Assembly (NCBI GenBank): GCA_015066705.1
Contig: SVNV01000006.1
Location: 23,029-87,028, forward strand
Reading direction: 5' to 3'
DNA: 64,000 bases
Source: Ruminococcus sp.
GTDB taxonomy: Bacteria > Bacillota > Clostridia > Oscillospirales > Ruminococcaceae
Shown: positions 16,585-25,906 of the stretch, piece after piece
Layout: the number at the start of each line of letters is the position of its first letter
How positions within the stretch are numbered: the stretch's first letter is position 1
Translations under genes and position numbers: made by a program
The notes under the pieces: model-generated
The model's input: the letters and a program-made list of their open reading frames with translations, nothing else
Database searches by the model: none
Told to the model about the DNA's origin: nothing

Positions 16585-17817
16585 TCACTTTTTTGCGTTA
16601 GCAAGCATAAGCTTGATTCTGTTTTCCTGATTTACCTTTGTAGCACCCGGGTCATAGTCGATAGCTACAATGTTTGCTTCAGGGTATGCCTGTTTAATAA
16701 CTCTTGACATTCCCTTAGCAACAATATGGTTAGGCAGACAACCAAATGGCTGTGTACAGATGATGTTTTCTGTTCCTGTTTCAGCAAGAGCAGCCATTTC
16801 TGCGGTGATAAGCCAGCCTTCGCCCATTTTAACTCCCTGATGAATGTACTTGTCAGCACACTTTCTCAGATGTTCAAAGTCGTGAGGCGGAGCAAAAACA
16901 CCATGCTCCTCGATAATTTCAATCTGCTGTCTCTGGAACTTATAAAGAATATTATATCCGATTTTGTAAGCAATAGTACCCTTTGTTTTCTTGTCGTAAA
17001 GAATAGCGTCGTTTACAACGTCTGAAGCACAGTAAAGCACAAAGTCAAGGAGTCCCGGAACGTTAGGCTCACAGCCCTCGGAAATAAGAAACTCGTTTAA
17101 ATTGTTGTTTGCAAGAGGTGAATATTTAACGTAAATTTCACCTACAATACCAACCTTAGGCTTCTTGATGTCCTTTCTCGGAAGTGCCGCAAAGTCCTCA
17201 AGAATAGCCTTGTAGTGTTTTTTGGTTTTCTGGAATTTGTTTAATTCAAAGAGCTTTCCTACACGTGTTTCCCACTTCTTGAGAAGTTCATCGGTTTGAC
17301 CCTCGTTCACTTCGTAAGGCTTGCACTGATTATAAAGAAGCATCAGCAAATCCCCGTAAAGCACCGCATAGATAAATTTCAGCATCATAGGAACAGTCAG
17401 CTTGAAGGCTGAATTTTTCTCCATTCCTCTGAAATTAAGTGAAAGAACAGGTACCTGCGGAAACTGTGACGCAATAGCTTTTCTTATAAGGTGAATATAG
17501 TTTGACGCACGACAGCCACCACCTGTCTGTGACATAAGGAGTGCAACCTTGTTTACATCGTACTTTCCGCTTTTAAGTGCGTCCATAAACTGACCGATAA
17601 CAAGCAAAGCAGGATAGCAGGTATCGTTGTGGGTGTTTTTAAGACCCTCATCAATAACATTCTGAGTTGCTGTATGCAAAACCTCCATCTTATAGCCATA
17701 GCTTGCAAAAATCTTAAGAAGCAGGTCAAAGTGTATAGGAAGCATATCAGGCACAAGAATAGTATATTCTTTTTTCATTTCCTCGGTAAAAACCGTCTTT
17801 TTAACTCTGTCTGACAT
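16585..17817 (-). CDS. 2-hydroxyacyl-CoA dehydratase-like Fe-S protein
   Basis: The protein of 410 residues resembles the HgdB/DUF2229-related partner proteins that accompany activases. Conserved Cys-containing motifs are NDTCYPALLVIGQF, TGGGCRASNY and CTQPFGCLPNH, which could bind an iron-sulfur cluster. Its ATG directly abuts the stop of the 980-residue activase gene, so the two proteins are surely made together. The true dehydratase alpha and beta subunits and a CoA-transferase are absent from the neighbourhood, so a role in glutamate fermentation is not supported. The function is unknown. Confidence 0.7.
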   Translation of the reverse strand: MSDRVKKTVFTEEMKKEYTILVPDMLPIHFDLLLKIFASYGYKMEVLHTATQNVIDEGLKNTHNDTCYPALLVIGQFMDALKSGKYDVNKVALLMSQTGGGCRASNYIHLIRKAIASQFPQVPVLSLNFRGMEKNSAFKLTVPMMLKFIYAVLYGDLLMLLYNQCKPYEVNEGQTDELLKKWETRVGKLFELNKFQKTKKHYKAILEDFAALPRKDIKKPKVGIVGEIYVKYSPLANNNLNEFLISEGCEPNVPGLLDFVLYCASDVVNDAILYDKKTKGTIAYKIGYNILYKFQRQQIEIIEEHGVFAPPHDFEHLRKCADKYIHQGVKMGEGWLITAEMAALAETGTENIICTQPFGCLPNHIVAKGMSRVIKQAYPEANIVAIDYDPGATKVNQENRIKLMLANAKK

Positions 17818-20760
17818 TTAAACCTCCTCCTTCACTTTTTTCTCGTCAAGTGCAGCAATAAGGCTTCTTAGTCTGATTTTTGCCGCACCAAGATTATTGA
17901 TTTCGTCAATTTTAAGCTGTGTATAAAGTTTTCCGTTTTCTTCAAGAATAGCTCTTACCTCGTCGGTGGTGATTGCATCAATACCACAGCCAAAGGAAAC
18001 AAGCTGAACAAGCTGCATATCGTCATTATGGGAAACATAATCAGCCGCTCTGTAAAGTCTTGAATGGTAAGTCCACTGATTAAGAACGTCCAGAGAAGGT
18101 GTTTTTACAAGTGAAGAAACACTGTCCTCTGTAATAACTGCAAGTCCCAGTGAAGCAATAAGCTTGTGGATACCATGGTTGATTTCAGGGTCCACGTGAT
18201 AAGGTCTGCCGGCAAGAACAACAATACCCTTGCCTTCTGCTCTTGCGTCCCAGATTATATCAGAAGCCTTCTTTTCCAGGTCTTCCTTAAACTTACGCAT
18301 TTCAGCATAAGCCTTATCAAGAACAGCCAGAACCTTCTTTTTGGTAATTCCGTAACCTTCAAGAGCACCTGCAACAGCCTTTGCGGTATGGTTTTTAAAG
18401 TTGATGTCGATATAAGGCGAAATGAAATTCTTTTCGTTAAGCTCTTCCATATTTGCCTTTAAAAGCTCAGGATAGTAAGCAACAACCGGACAGTTGAAGT
18501 GGTTATCGCTTCCGCCCTCGTCAACGTTATAGCTCATACACGGATAGAAGATAAAGTCAACGTCCTTTTCAAGCAGGCTGACAATATGTCCGTGTGCAAG
18601 CTTAGCAGGGTAGCAGACGGTATCTGACGGAATAGTCTGCTGTCCCTTGTAGTATGTATCTCTTGTTGACTGCTCGCTGAAAACGACTTCAAAGCCTAAA
18701 TCTGTCAGCATACTATGGAAAAACGGCATAAGGTCATAGAAGCTGAGAGTAAGAGGCAGACCGACCTTTGCAACCGGCTTTTCAGGTTTTGTGTTTTCGA
18801 TTTCGAGAATCTTTTTATATTTGTATTCAAAGAGGTTTTCGCTTATGGTGTCAACCTTTATTCCGGCACCTCTTTCACAACGGTTTCCGGAAATAAACTT
18901 GTGACCGTCAGCAAATCTGATAATTGTAAGGTTACAGTGCGCGCCACAGCCGTTACACTGTGTATTCTTAGCGGAATATCCGAATTCCTTAAGCTCATCG
19001 GCAGTAATCAGCTTTGACTTTCCTCTTGATTTTTCCATAGCGTACAAAGCACAGCCAAAAGCACCCATAAGTCCTGAAATAGCAGGTCTTATAACGTTTC
19101 TGCCAAGTTCCTGCTCAAAGCATCTCAAAACAGCGTCGTTCAAGAAGGTTCCGCCCTGAACAACGATATTCTGTCCGAGCTCGTCAACAGATTTAGCTCT
19201 GATAACCTTATAGATTGCGTTTTTGATAATTGATGATGAAAGCCCTGCGGAAATATCCTCAACAGATGCGCCGTCTTTTTGCGCCTGTTTTACTGAGCTG
19301 TTCATAAATACAGTACATCTTGAACCGAGGTCAACAGGCGATTTTGCAAAAAGACCAAGTCTTGCAAAATCAGCGATAGTGTAACCCATTGCCTGAGCAA
19401 AGGTCTGTATAAAGGAGCCACAACCTGATGAACAAGCCTCGTTAAGCATAATCGAGTCGATAGCTCTGTTTTTAATTTTGAAGCACTTGATATCCTGACC
19501 GCCGATGTCAATAATAAAGTCAACATCAGGGCAGAAGAATGCAGCAGCCTTATAGTGAGCAACAGTTTCAACAAGTCCGAAGTCGATTCCAAGACCTGCC
19601 TTGATAAGCTCTTCGCCGTAGCCTGTTACGCATGATGATTTAATAATGAGATTATCGTTTTTAAGGTTGTAAATTTCTCTTAATTTCTCAGCAATTACAT
19701 CGAGAGGCTGACCCTTGTTAGAGCCGTAATACTGATAGAGAAGTCGTCCCTCAGGAGTGATAAGAACTAACTTTGTAGTGGTTGAGCCTGCGTCAATGCC
19801 GAGGTAAGCATCTCCCTCATATTCCTTAAGGTCTGCATATTTAAGGTCTGATTTACTGTGTCTTTCGATAAACGCCTGATATTCGCTTTCTGCTGTGAAA
19901 AGAGGCTCGCCCACGGCGATATTGTCCTCTGTTTTTGCATTTACAATCTTTTCGAGAGCCTCGTCCATTGTCATTTCATCTGAAAGCTGTTCGGCCTGCA
20001 AAGCTGAGCCGTAAGCCATAAAGCAAGGCGCAAGCTCAGGAAAAACAGCATTTTCTTCGCTGAGGTTAAGTGTAGTTACAAAAGCCTTGCGAAGTCCCTT
20101 TAAGAATGAAAGAGGTCCGCCGAGAAAAAGAACCTTTCCCTCGATTTTTCTTCCCTGTGCAAGTCCTGAAACCGTCTGGTCAACAACCGCCTGAAATATT
20201 GATGCGGCAATATCTTCTTTTCTTGCACCCTGATTGAGAAGTGGCTGAATGTCCGACTTTGCAAAAACACCACATCTTGAAGCAATAGGATAAAGCTTCT
20301 GAGCGTCAAGTGAAAGCTCGTCAAGCTCGTCAGGTGTAACTCCTAAAAGTCCTGCCATCTGGTCAACAAAAGCACCTGTACCGCCTGCGCAGGAGCCGTT
20401 CATTCGCTGTTCAACTCCGCCTGTGAGGAAGATAATCTTAGCGTCCTCACCGCCAAGCTCAACAACAACGTCAGCGTCAGGGTATGATTTATTAACAGCT
20501 ACAAAAGCTGAATATACTTCCTGAACAAAGGAAATTCCGCTTGCGTTAGCGATACCCAGACCGGCAGAGCCTGTTATAGCAAGTCTGAATTTTTCACCGG
20601 GGTAAAGGTCACGGATAATTTTAAGCTGTTCCGCAACAGTTTCCCTTACCTTAGAGAAATGTCTTTCATATTTAGTATAGACGATTTTTTCATCGTCGAG
20701 AATAACAGTTTTAACGGTAGTTGAACCAACGTCAATACCAAGGCAATAAATTTTATCCAT
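17818..20760 (-). CDS. Large acyl-CoA dehydratase activase-like protein with two ATPase domains
   Basis: This 980-residue protein has two BcrAD/BadF/HgdC-type ATPase domains in tandem: the first (about 1-260) begins LGIDVGSTTVKTVIL and has CAGGTGAF and SRCGVFAKSDIQ, the second (about 320-580) begins YLGIDAGSTTTKLVLI and has ACSSGCGSF and GSRCTVFMNSS. The paired Cys in each are where activases hold a [4Fe-4S] cluster. A Cys-rich stretch (QCNGCGAHCN...NRCERGAG) leads into a DUF2229 domain (about 660-980). Activases couple ATP hydrolysis to one-electron reduction of a partner. The partner is likely the next gene; the reaction is unknown. Confidence 0.8.
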   Translation of the reverse strand: MDKIYCLGIDVGSTTVKTVILDDEKIVYTKYERHFSKVRETVAEQLKIIRDLYPGEKFRLAITGSAGLGIANASGISFVQEVYSAFVAVNKSYPDADVVVELGGEDAKIIFLTGGVEQRMNGSCAGGTGAFVDQMAGLLGVTPDELDELSLDAQKLYPIASRCGVFAKSDIQPLLNQGARKEDIAASIFQAVVDQTVSGLAQGRKIEGKVLFLGGPLSFLKGLRKAFVTTLNLSEENAVFPELAPCFMAYGSALQAEQLSDEMTMDEALEKIVNAKTEDNIAVGEPLFTAESEYQAFIERHSKSDLKYADLKEYEGDAYLGIDAGSTTTKLVLITPEGRLLYQYYGSNKGQPLDVIAEKLREIYNLKNDNLIIKSSCVTGYGEELIKAGLGIDFGLVETVAHYKAAAFFCPDVDFIIDIGGQDIKCFKIKNRAIDSIMLNEACSSGCGSFIQTFAQAMGYTIADFARLGLFAKSPVDLGSRCTVFMNSSVKQAQKDGASVEDISAGLSSSIIKNAIYKVIRAKSVDELGQNIVVQGGTFLNDAVLRCFEQELGRNVIRPAISGLMGAFGCALYAMEKSRGKSKLITADELKEFGYSAKNTQCNGCGAHCNLTIIRFADGHKFISGNRCERGAGIKVDTISENLFEYKYKKILEIENTKPEKPVAKVGLPLTLSFYDLMPFFHSMLTDLGFEVVFSEQSTRDTYYKGQQTIPSDTVCYPAKLAHGHIVSLLEKDVDFIFYPCMSYNVDEGGSDNHFNCPVVAYYPELLKANMEELNEKNFISPYIDINFKNHTAKAVAGALEGYGITKKKVLAVLDKAYAEMRKFKEDLEKKASDIIWDARAEGKGIVVLAGRPYHVDPEINHGIHKLIASLGLAVITEDSVSSLVKTPSLDVLNQWTYHSRLYRAADYVSHNDDMQLVQLVSFGCGIDAITTDEVRAILEENGKLYTQLKIDEINNLGAAKIRLRSLIAALDEKKVKEEV

Positions 20761-20844
20761 TTCTTCTCACGTCTTATGTAAAAAACGTTCTCCTTCCAGA
20801 GTTAATTTTTGCCAATATTATGGCATTTTAAGTATACATAAATT

Positions 20845-20873
20845 ATTATAACACATTCTTTTATAAATTAAAA
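20845..20873 (-). promoter_or_regulatory. Possible promoter of the activase operon
   Basis: A perfect TATAAT (minus strand, 20850-20845) has only a weak TTTTAA at the -35 spacing of 17 bp, about 85 bp before the start codon. Confidence 0.4.
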
Positions 20874-20940
20874 GGGCTTTTAGCAATTTTTATGCGTATT
20901 TTTCAGTTATACTTGAAAACATTTTGTTATTTGGTTATAA

Positions 20941-20970
20941 TAAAAAGGAGGGGAAGACTTTTCCTCTCCT
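20941..20970 (-). terminator. Rho-independent terminator of the ytaF-like gene
   Basis: On the minus strand AGGAG(A)GGAA pairs with TTCC(C)CTCCT and is followed by TTTTTATT. The stem begins at the stop codon. Confidence 0.7.
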
Positions 20971-21586
20971 AAATATGAAATGTAAGCATTACTCCAAGCA
21001 TTATCAGCACAAGTCCGTCAAGGACAGACAAATCCACATTTTTTATGCGTTTTGAAAAGAGCTTGCCGATAAAAAGCCCCAGATATATTGCAAAAATCCC
21101 GCCGAAGAAGTTAAGGACAATAGACCAGATTTTCTGATTTTGTGAAAATCCAAGACCTGCTGCGATTCCCGACAGAAAGCAGTCGGTCGAGAGAATTCCT
21201 GCAAGAAAAAAGGCTTCTTTTACGGAAATATCCTTTGAATTATCCCTGTCGGCTTTGGTTTCGTCGAGAAAAATAGCGGTTATTCCGTGTTGTTTTTCTT
21301 TTACGAATTTTCGTATAATCCTTTTTGAAATCATCAGTAGTCCCATTAAAACAAGTAGACTTCCGCCGACAGTCTGAGCTGTTTCCGGGGAAAAAAGACG
21401 GCTGAGAAGCTCTGCAATCACAAGAGAAAGCCACAAAACTCCGCTTCCTACAAGAGAAATGACAGCGGCACTCAGAAAATTCACTTTTATTTTTGCAAGC
21501 CCGTAGGTAAGGGCTGCGGCAAAGCAATCAATGCTTACGACAATGACTAAAAGTATTACCTCTGACAAAAAAATCACACCTTTCAC
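20969..21586 (-). CDS. ytaF: MntP/YtaF-family membrane protein
   Basis: The 205-residue protein has six predicted membrane helices in two similar halves, each with an Asp in a helix (VVSIDCFAAALTYGLA and ILSTDCFLSGIAAGLG). This is the pattern of MntP manganese exporters and the YtaF sporulation membrane proteins. The acidic loop FLDETKADRDNSKDISVKEA between the halves is YtaF-like. It could export Mn2+ or act in sporulation; the sequence does not decide. It starts at GTG 21586, or at TTG 21568, which has a better spaced AAAGGTG site. Confidence 0.75.
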   Translation of the reverse strand: MKGVIFLSEVILLVIVVSIDCFAAALTYGLAKIKVNFLSAAVISLVGSGVLWLSLVIAELLSRLFSPETAQTVGGSLLVLMGLLMISKRIIRKFVKEKQHGITAIFLDETKADRDNSKDISVKEAFFLAGILSTDCFLSGIAAGLGFSQNQKIWSIVLNFFGGIFAIYLGLFIGKLFSKRIKNVDLSVLDGLVLIMLGVMLTFHI

Positions 21587-21613
21587 TTTACCTTATGTGG
21601 TAAGCGTAAAGTG
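21584..21613. promoter_or_regulatory. Inverted repeat between divergent ytaF-like gene and birA
   Basis: CACTTTACCTTA and TAAGCGTAAAGTG form a near-perfect inverted repeat (one extra base) in the 63-bp gap shared by two divergent genes, overlapping the ytaF GTG start. It could be an operator or an RNA hairpin. Confidence 0.45.
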
Positions 21614-21649
21614 TGTTAAAGAGGCGTTTTATAGAGAAAGGACGGAGAA

Positions 21650-22510
21650 ATGAACCTTAAATTCAAAAATCCCGATACTTTGAAGCAAAACACAAGGGAA
21701 GAAGCTTTAAATAAGAAAATTGAAAATTCATCTCTTTCAGTCGAGGGGATTTATGCTCTTTATGAAAACTGTCCTTATGAAATTGAAATAAGAGATACTG
21801 TTACCTCAACAAACACCATTCTCAAGGATATGGCAAAACAAGGCAAGGCTGAGAATTTTGTACTTATTGCAAAAGAGCAGACGGAAGGCAGAGGCAGGCT
21901 TGGACGACGCTTTGAATCTCCGGACAAAACAGGGCTTTATATGTCGGTCTTGCTACGCCCTGAAATGAAAGCTGAAGAGTCTTTATTCATTACAACCTCG
22001 GCGGGAGTGGCTGTTTCAAGGGCGATAAAAAAGCTTTCCGACGGAAAATCAAACCCGAAAATCAAATGGGTAAACGATATTTTCGTAAATGATTTGAAGG
22101 TCTGCGGAATACTCACCGAGGCGTCTGTCAATTACGGAAATGGCTGTCTTGAATACGCTGTTCTGGGAATAGGTGTAAATATGTATTCTTCGGAACATCT
22201 TAAAAAAAATCTTCCGAAAATAGCCGGCGGTGCTTTTGACAAAGGTATTGAAAACCTGCCCAACAGACTTGCCTGCGAAATTTTAAAGGAGCTGGAATTC
22301 TGCCTTGATGTTAAAAACAGGAAGGAAATCTTAGCTGAATATAAAAAACTCTCCTACCTTGACGGCAAGAGAGTCAATGTTATTTCTCCTAAGGGAACCT
22401 ATCCTGCAACTGTGGTGGAAATTGACGACAGCTTCGGTCTTGTGGTAAAAACGGACGACGGAGAAATAAAAATCATTTCGTCGGGGGAAGTTTCGGTAAG
22501 AGCAAAATAA
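21650..22510 (+). CDS. birA: Biotin--[acetyl-CoA-carboxylase] ligase, monofunctional
   Basis: The 286-residue protein has the biotinyl-AMP loop GRGRLGRRFESP (about residues 82-93), the catalytic core with KIKWVNDIFVNDLKVCGILTE (quoted as positions about 136-156) and a C-terminal SH3-like domain. It activates biotin with ATP and attaches it to carboxylase carrier proteins. The about 45 residues before the catalytic domain do not form an obvious winged helix, so it probably lacks the DNA-binding repressor function. The ATG follows AAAGGA. Confidence 0.9.
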   Translation: MNLKFKNPDTLKQNTREEALNKKIENSSLSVEGIYALYENCPYEIEIRDTVTSTNTILKDMAKQGKAENFVLIAKEQTEGRGRLGRRFESPDKTGLYMSVLLRPEMKAEESLFITTSAGVAVSRAIKKLSDGKSNPKIKWVNDIFVNDLKVCGILTEASVNYGNGCLEYAVLGIGVNMYSSEHLKKNLPKIAGGAFDKGIENLPNRLACEILKELEFCLDVKNRKEILAEYKKLSYLDGKRVNVISPKGTYPATVVEIDDSFGLVVKTDDGEIKIISSGEVSVRAK

Positions 22511-22541
22511 AAAGAGTAGGATTTTTCCTACTCTTTTTTGT
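22509..22541. terminator. Bidirectional terminator between birA and the TraB-like gene
   Basis: AAAAAGAGTAGGA and TCCTACTCTTTTTT flank a short T-rich loop, with A/T tails on both strands. The stem core AGAGTAGGA also occurs at 7145 and 58101. Confidence 0.9.
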
Positions 22542-22542
22542 A

Positions 22543-23598
22543 TTACTTGTATTCTACTCTTTCGTATTTCACGCCTGCATTATCGAGGAGTGCGAGAATA
22601 CCCGTATCGCCCACGAAATGTGCAAGTCCCACATAGTAGAAAACACTTTCGTCGCCCTTTGAAAGTTCAATAAGCTTATCAGCCATAACCTTATTTCTCG
22701 AATGAATCATACGCTGGTCGTATTCCTCCATAGCGAGGATTTCCTCTTGGGTCATAAGACTTTCGTCGGTCTCTTCATTAAGCAATTCGTCAAGCCTTTC
22801 CAAATCTCCGCTTGCCCATGTCTCGTACAAATCTCTGAGCTCTTCGGTGTAGGATTCACGGGTGTAATCAAGGTAAGATGAAAGCAGAAGTTCATTCACC
22901 TCGTCAGAAAATCCAAAAAGAACATCCATCTGAGCTTCGACGCTTTCAACCTCAATTATACGCTTTTTGTCGCTTTTTGCTTTCTTGAGGAAAAAGCTGT
23001 CAAAACTGTATTCTGCTGATATTTCCGATTTTTTACCCAGGTAATCTTCAATAAAAGTCTGCCATGCGACAGGCTTCATATAGTCGTAGGAAGGGGTGAA
23101 AATATCCCATTCCTTCATCTTTTTTACAAGTGCATTGTAAAGCTCGGGACTGATGTGGTCACGGATTGATGTGCCGTCTGAATAAACCAGACCTTGTGAA
23201 AGTGCAAGCTGTGCAGCAAAATTTTTTTCAAAAGCCACGACATCACATTCAACAGCAATGGCGTCGCTCTGATTGTAAGCGTCCATAATTACCTCAGGCA
23301 GAGAATATGCTTCCTTAGGAAGAGCGTGCATACTTCCCATAAAGTAAATGTCCTTACCGCTTTTTGTTTTTATTTTCCACAAGGCGGGCGTAATATCAGA
23401 CTCAGGGAGCTTTTCTACTGGGAAAAGCTTATCCTCGTCAGGCTTTTTGGTAGTGGTTTCTACAGGCTTTGTAGTTGTGGTTGTTGCGGAGGGGCCAGAA
23501 ACCTTCTGGTGGTCGGGAGCCGCCTCGCTACAGCCTGCTGAAAGGAGCATACCTGCCGCAAGTAAAGCGGCAAGTATTCTTCTTTTTAAATTTTTCAT
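22543..23598 (-). CDS. TraB/GumN family lipoprotein
   Basis: The 351-residue protein begins with a lipoprotein signal (lipobox LSAGC, Cys23) and a Thr/Lys-rich linker. A TraB/PrgY/GumN-type domain then runs from about residue 65. Its conserved motifs are GSMHALP near the start of the domain and YYVGLAHFVGDTGILALL near the end, whose His residues and acidic VECDV are thought to form a metalloprotease-like site. Substrate unknown. It follows the NatB-like permease by 25 bp and shares its transcript. Confidence 0.85.
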   Translation of the reverse strand: MKNLKRRILAALLAAGMLLSAGCSEAAPDHQKVSGPSATTTTTKPVETTTKKPDEDKLFPVEKLPESDITPALWKIKTKSGKDIYFMGSMHALPKEAYSLPEVIMDAYNQSDAIAVECDVVAFEKNFAAQLALSQGLVYSDGTSIRDHISPELYNALVKKMKEWDIFTPSYDYMKPVAWQTFIEDYLGKKSEISAEYSFDSFFLKKAKSDKKRIIEVESVEAQMDVLFGFSDEVNELLLSSYLDYTRESYTEELRDLYETWASGDLERLDELLNEETDESLMTQEEILAMEEYDQRMIHSRNKVMADKLIELSKGDESVFYYVGLAHFVGDTGILALLDNAGVKYERVEYK

Positions 23599-23623
23599 TA
23601 AAGTTACCTTCTTTTAGAAATTA

Positions 23624-24976
23624 TCACTTTCCGAATTTTAACATACCTTTTTTCTTTTTCTTGTCGAATTTTGACTTTTTGTTGAAATCAAGTGTAAGTG
23701 TGAAAATCTTATCAGATGTGAAAATCTTTACAGCAACAGTCATACAGATTGCAAGAAGAACAACCTGATAGATTACACCACCCCAGAAAAGTGTGGTGTT
23801 TCCGAACATAATGTTGTCGGAAGCGATAAATGTATGTGTAAATGGAATTGCGTAAATAAGGTATTTTACAGCTGGTGCAAGTGACTTGATGTCGATAAGC
23901 ATTGAAATAATGTATGGAATCATTGCCATAAATGTAATCGGCATCATAAGTGTCTGAGCTGATTTTGCGTCCTTTGCAAGTGCGCCGAGAACAAGTGATA
24001 CAGAAAGTGAAATAAACAGCGTCAGGAAAAGCTGAATTCCAAGGAGAATGTATCCCGAAGTTGTCATTTTAAGTCCGAGGTCTGCCAAAATCTGGTCTGA
24101 ATTTTCAACAGTTCCCATACCTGTATACATACCCTTCATCATCTGATTGAAGCCAATCATATATGCAACAGCGTTCATTGCGGCAACGATACCTGCTGCA
24201 ATCATCTTTGATGAAAGTACAGAAAGTCTTGAAACAGGTGCAGAAAGGAGAGTTTCAAGAGTCTTGTCGATTTTTTCAGTAGAAATAGCTGAAATAATAA
24301 GCTGTGATGAAAACATAACAAGCGCGTATACAATGATAGGTAAGAACATACTCTGCATTCCTACAAGTGATGAAACCATTGACGCTGAAATATCAGCTGA
24401 CTTGTCGTCAACAATTGTCTTTTCGGAAACAGTTACGATAGTTTCGCTGTTTGCAAGCTGTTCAACTGTAAGTCCGCTATTTAAAAGGTAAGTTTCCTTG
24501 ATAACCTGTCTGATTGACTCAACAGCACCCTCGTTATTTGAAACATTTGCAAGAGTAGCTCCCGAAGTCATCTTGTTAAGGTTGATAAGCTCGACTTTTT
24601 CGCCCTTCATAATTTTATTCTCAAAGCCCTCAGGAATAATAAGAACGTGGTTTTCCTTGATTTTTTTAAGCTCGCTTGCGTAGTCGTCCGACTCAAGTGT
24701 AACAAGGTTTACGAGACTCTCGTCGTATTCCTCAGGAAGCCCTGTTTCTTCATTGACCTTTGAAACAGTAAGTGCCTTGATAATGCTCTTTGAAGTCTCG
24801 GAGTTATCCTGGTCGCAGATTGTAATAACAGATGCTTCTTCAATAGCGTCGCCCATAATTCCGCCAAAAGCGTTACCCACAAACACAAGAAGAAACATAA
24901 TAGCAATTGTTGTAATAATAGTTGCAGGTGTGAGAAGCTCACGGAGCTCCTTTTTAAGTAAATTAAAGAATTTCAT
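23624..24976 (-). CDS. ABC-2 type export permease (NatB-like)
   Basis: The 450-residue permease has one N-terminal membrane helix (about 20-40), a long extracytoplasmic region (about 45-205) and then about five helices, as in NatB/ABC-2 exporters. The last residues are a Lys-rich tail. NatAB-type systems export sodium, drugs or peptides; no substrate can be assigned. Its start codon lies 14 bp inside the end of the ATPase gene, so translation is coupled. An antimicrobial-resistance role is possible but not shown. Confidence 0.85.
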   Translation of the reverse strand: MKFFNLLKKELRELLTPATIITTIAIMFLLVFVGNAFGGIMGDAIEEASVITICDQDNSETSKSIIKALTVSKVNEETGLPEEYDESLVNLVTLESDDYASELKKIKENHVLIIPEGFENKIMKGEKVELINLNKMTSGATLANVSNNEGAVESIRQVIKETYLLNSGLTVEQLANSETIVTVSEKTIVDDKSADISASMVSSLVGMQSMFLPIIVYALVMFSSQLIISAISTEKIDKTLETLLSAPVSRLSVLSSKMIAAGIVAAMNAVAYMIGFNQMMKGMYTGMGTVENSDQILADLGLKMTTSGYILLGIQLFLTLFISLSVSLVLGALAKDAKSAQTLMMPITFMAMIPYIISMLIDIKSLAPAVKYLIYAIPFTHTFIASDNIMFGNTTLFWGGVIYQVVLLAICMTVAVKIFTSDKIFTLTLDFNKKSKFDKKKKKGMLKFGK

Positions 24977-25718
24977 CAGCTTCTACACTTCCTTTCTTAA
25001 CAACAGCTTCAAATACTTCTTCAAGGTTTTTTGCGTTGTATTTCACTTTAAGCTCTGAAGGTGTACCTACTTCAAGAAGGTGTCCCTTGGCGATAATACC
25101 TACTCTGTCTGAAACAAATTCAATTTCAAGCATATTGTGTGAGCTTAAAAGGAAGCTCATTCCCTCAGCAGCAAGGTCTTTAATCATACGTCTGATTTCA
25201 ATAGCGTTTAAAATGTCAAGTCCGCTTGTAGGCTCGTCAAGGATTGCAAGAGCAGGTCTTGACATAACGGCTCTTGAAAGAAGAAGCTTTCTTGACATAC
25301 CTCTTGAATAGCTTCCGATTTTGTCATCAATTCTGACGCCGAGGTCGCTCATTTCAACAGCTCTCTCAACGTATTCCTTGGCATCCTGTGGATTTTTAGC
25401 ATAAATATTAGCCATAAATTCAAGATAGCCTCTACCTGTCATTGTCTTGTAAGCACCGGCCTCGTCAGGAAGATATGTGATGTTCTCACGAACCTTTGCA
25501 GGCTCGGTAAGAATACTATGTCCCTCAACAACAGCGTCGCCCTCAGTAGCAGACAAAAGTGTAGAAATCATTCTGATTGTAGTAGTTTTACCTGCACCGT
25601 TAGGACCGATGAGAGCAAAAATCTCACCTTTTTTTATGTCAAAGCTTACTTTTTCAGATGCATAAACACCTTTTTTATACATCTTGGAAAGGCCTTTGAC
25701 TTCAAGTACATTTTCCAT
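24963..25718 (-). CDS. ABC transporter ATPase (NatA-like)
   Basis: The 251-residue ATPase has Walker A GPNGAGKTT, a Q-loop replaced by YLPDEAGAYKTMTG, signature SYSRGMSRKLLLSRA, Walker B LAILDEPTSGLD and a switch His in SSHNMLE. The missing Gln in the Q-loop position (Pro-Asp-Glu) is common in NatA-type exporters. It should power the adjacent permease. The ATG at 25718 was chosen because AAGGAG lies 9 bases upstream; an in-frame ATG at 25739 overlaps that site. Confidence 0.88.
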   Translation of the reverse strand: MENVLEVKGLSKMYKKGVYASEKVSFDIKKGEIFALIGPNGAGKTTTIRMISTLLSATEGDAVVEGHSILTEPAKVRENITYLPDEAGAYKTMTGRGYLEFMANIYAKNPQDAKEYVERAVEMSDLGVRIDDKIGSYSRGMSRKLLLSRAVMSRPALAILDEPTSGLDILNAIEIRRMIKDLAAEGMSFLLSSHNMLEIEFVSDRVGIIAKGHLLEVGTPSELKVKYNAKNLEEVFEAVVKKGSVEADEIL

Positions 25719-25754
25719 ATGCAAATACTCCTTATTCATATTTCTGTAAAATAC

Positions 25755-25783
25755 ATAATATCACGTTCACACAAATTTTGCAA
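25755..25783 (-). promoter_or_regulatory. Promoter of the natA-natB-traB operon
   Basis: On the minus strand TTGCAA, 17 bp, TATTAT with TG one base upstream of the -10, about 37 bp before the start codon. Confidence 0.65.
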
Positions 25784-25906
25784 TAGTTTTTTGTCATAAT
25801 TTACAATTTTAAACTCCCGAAACATTTTGACTTCTTTTCGGAAACTTTTCGTAATTTTCGGCAGTCTATATCAAAAAAATACTATATGGGTAAAAAAACG
25901 GACAGA

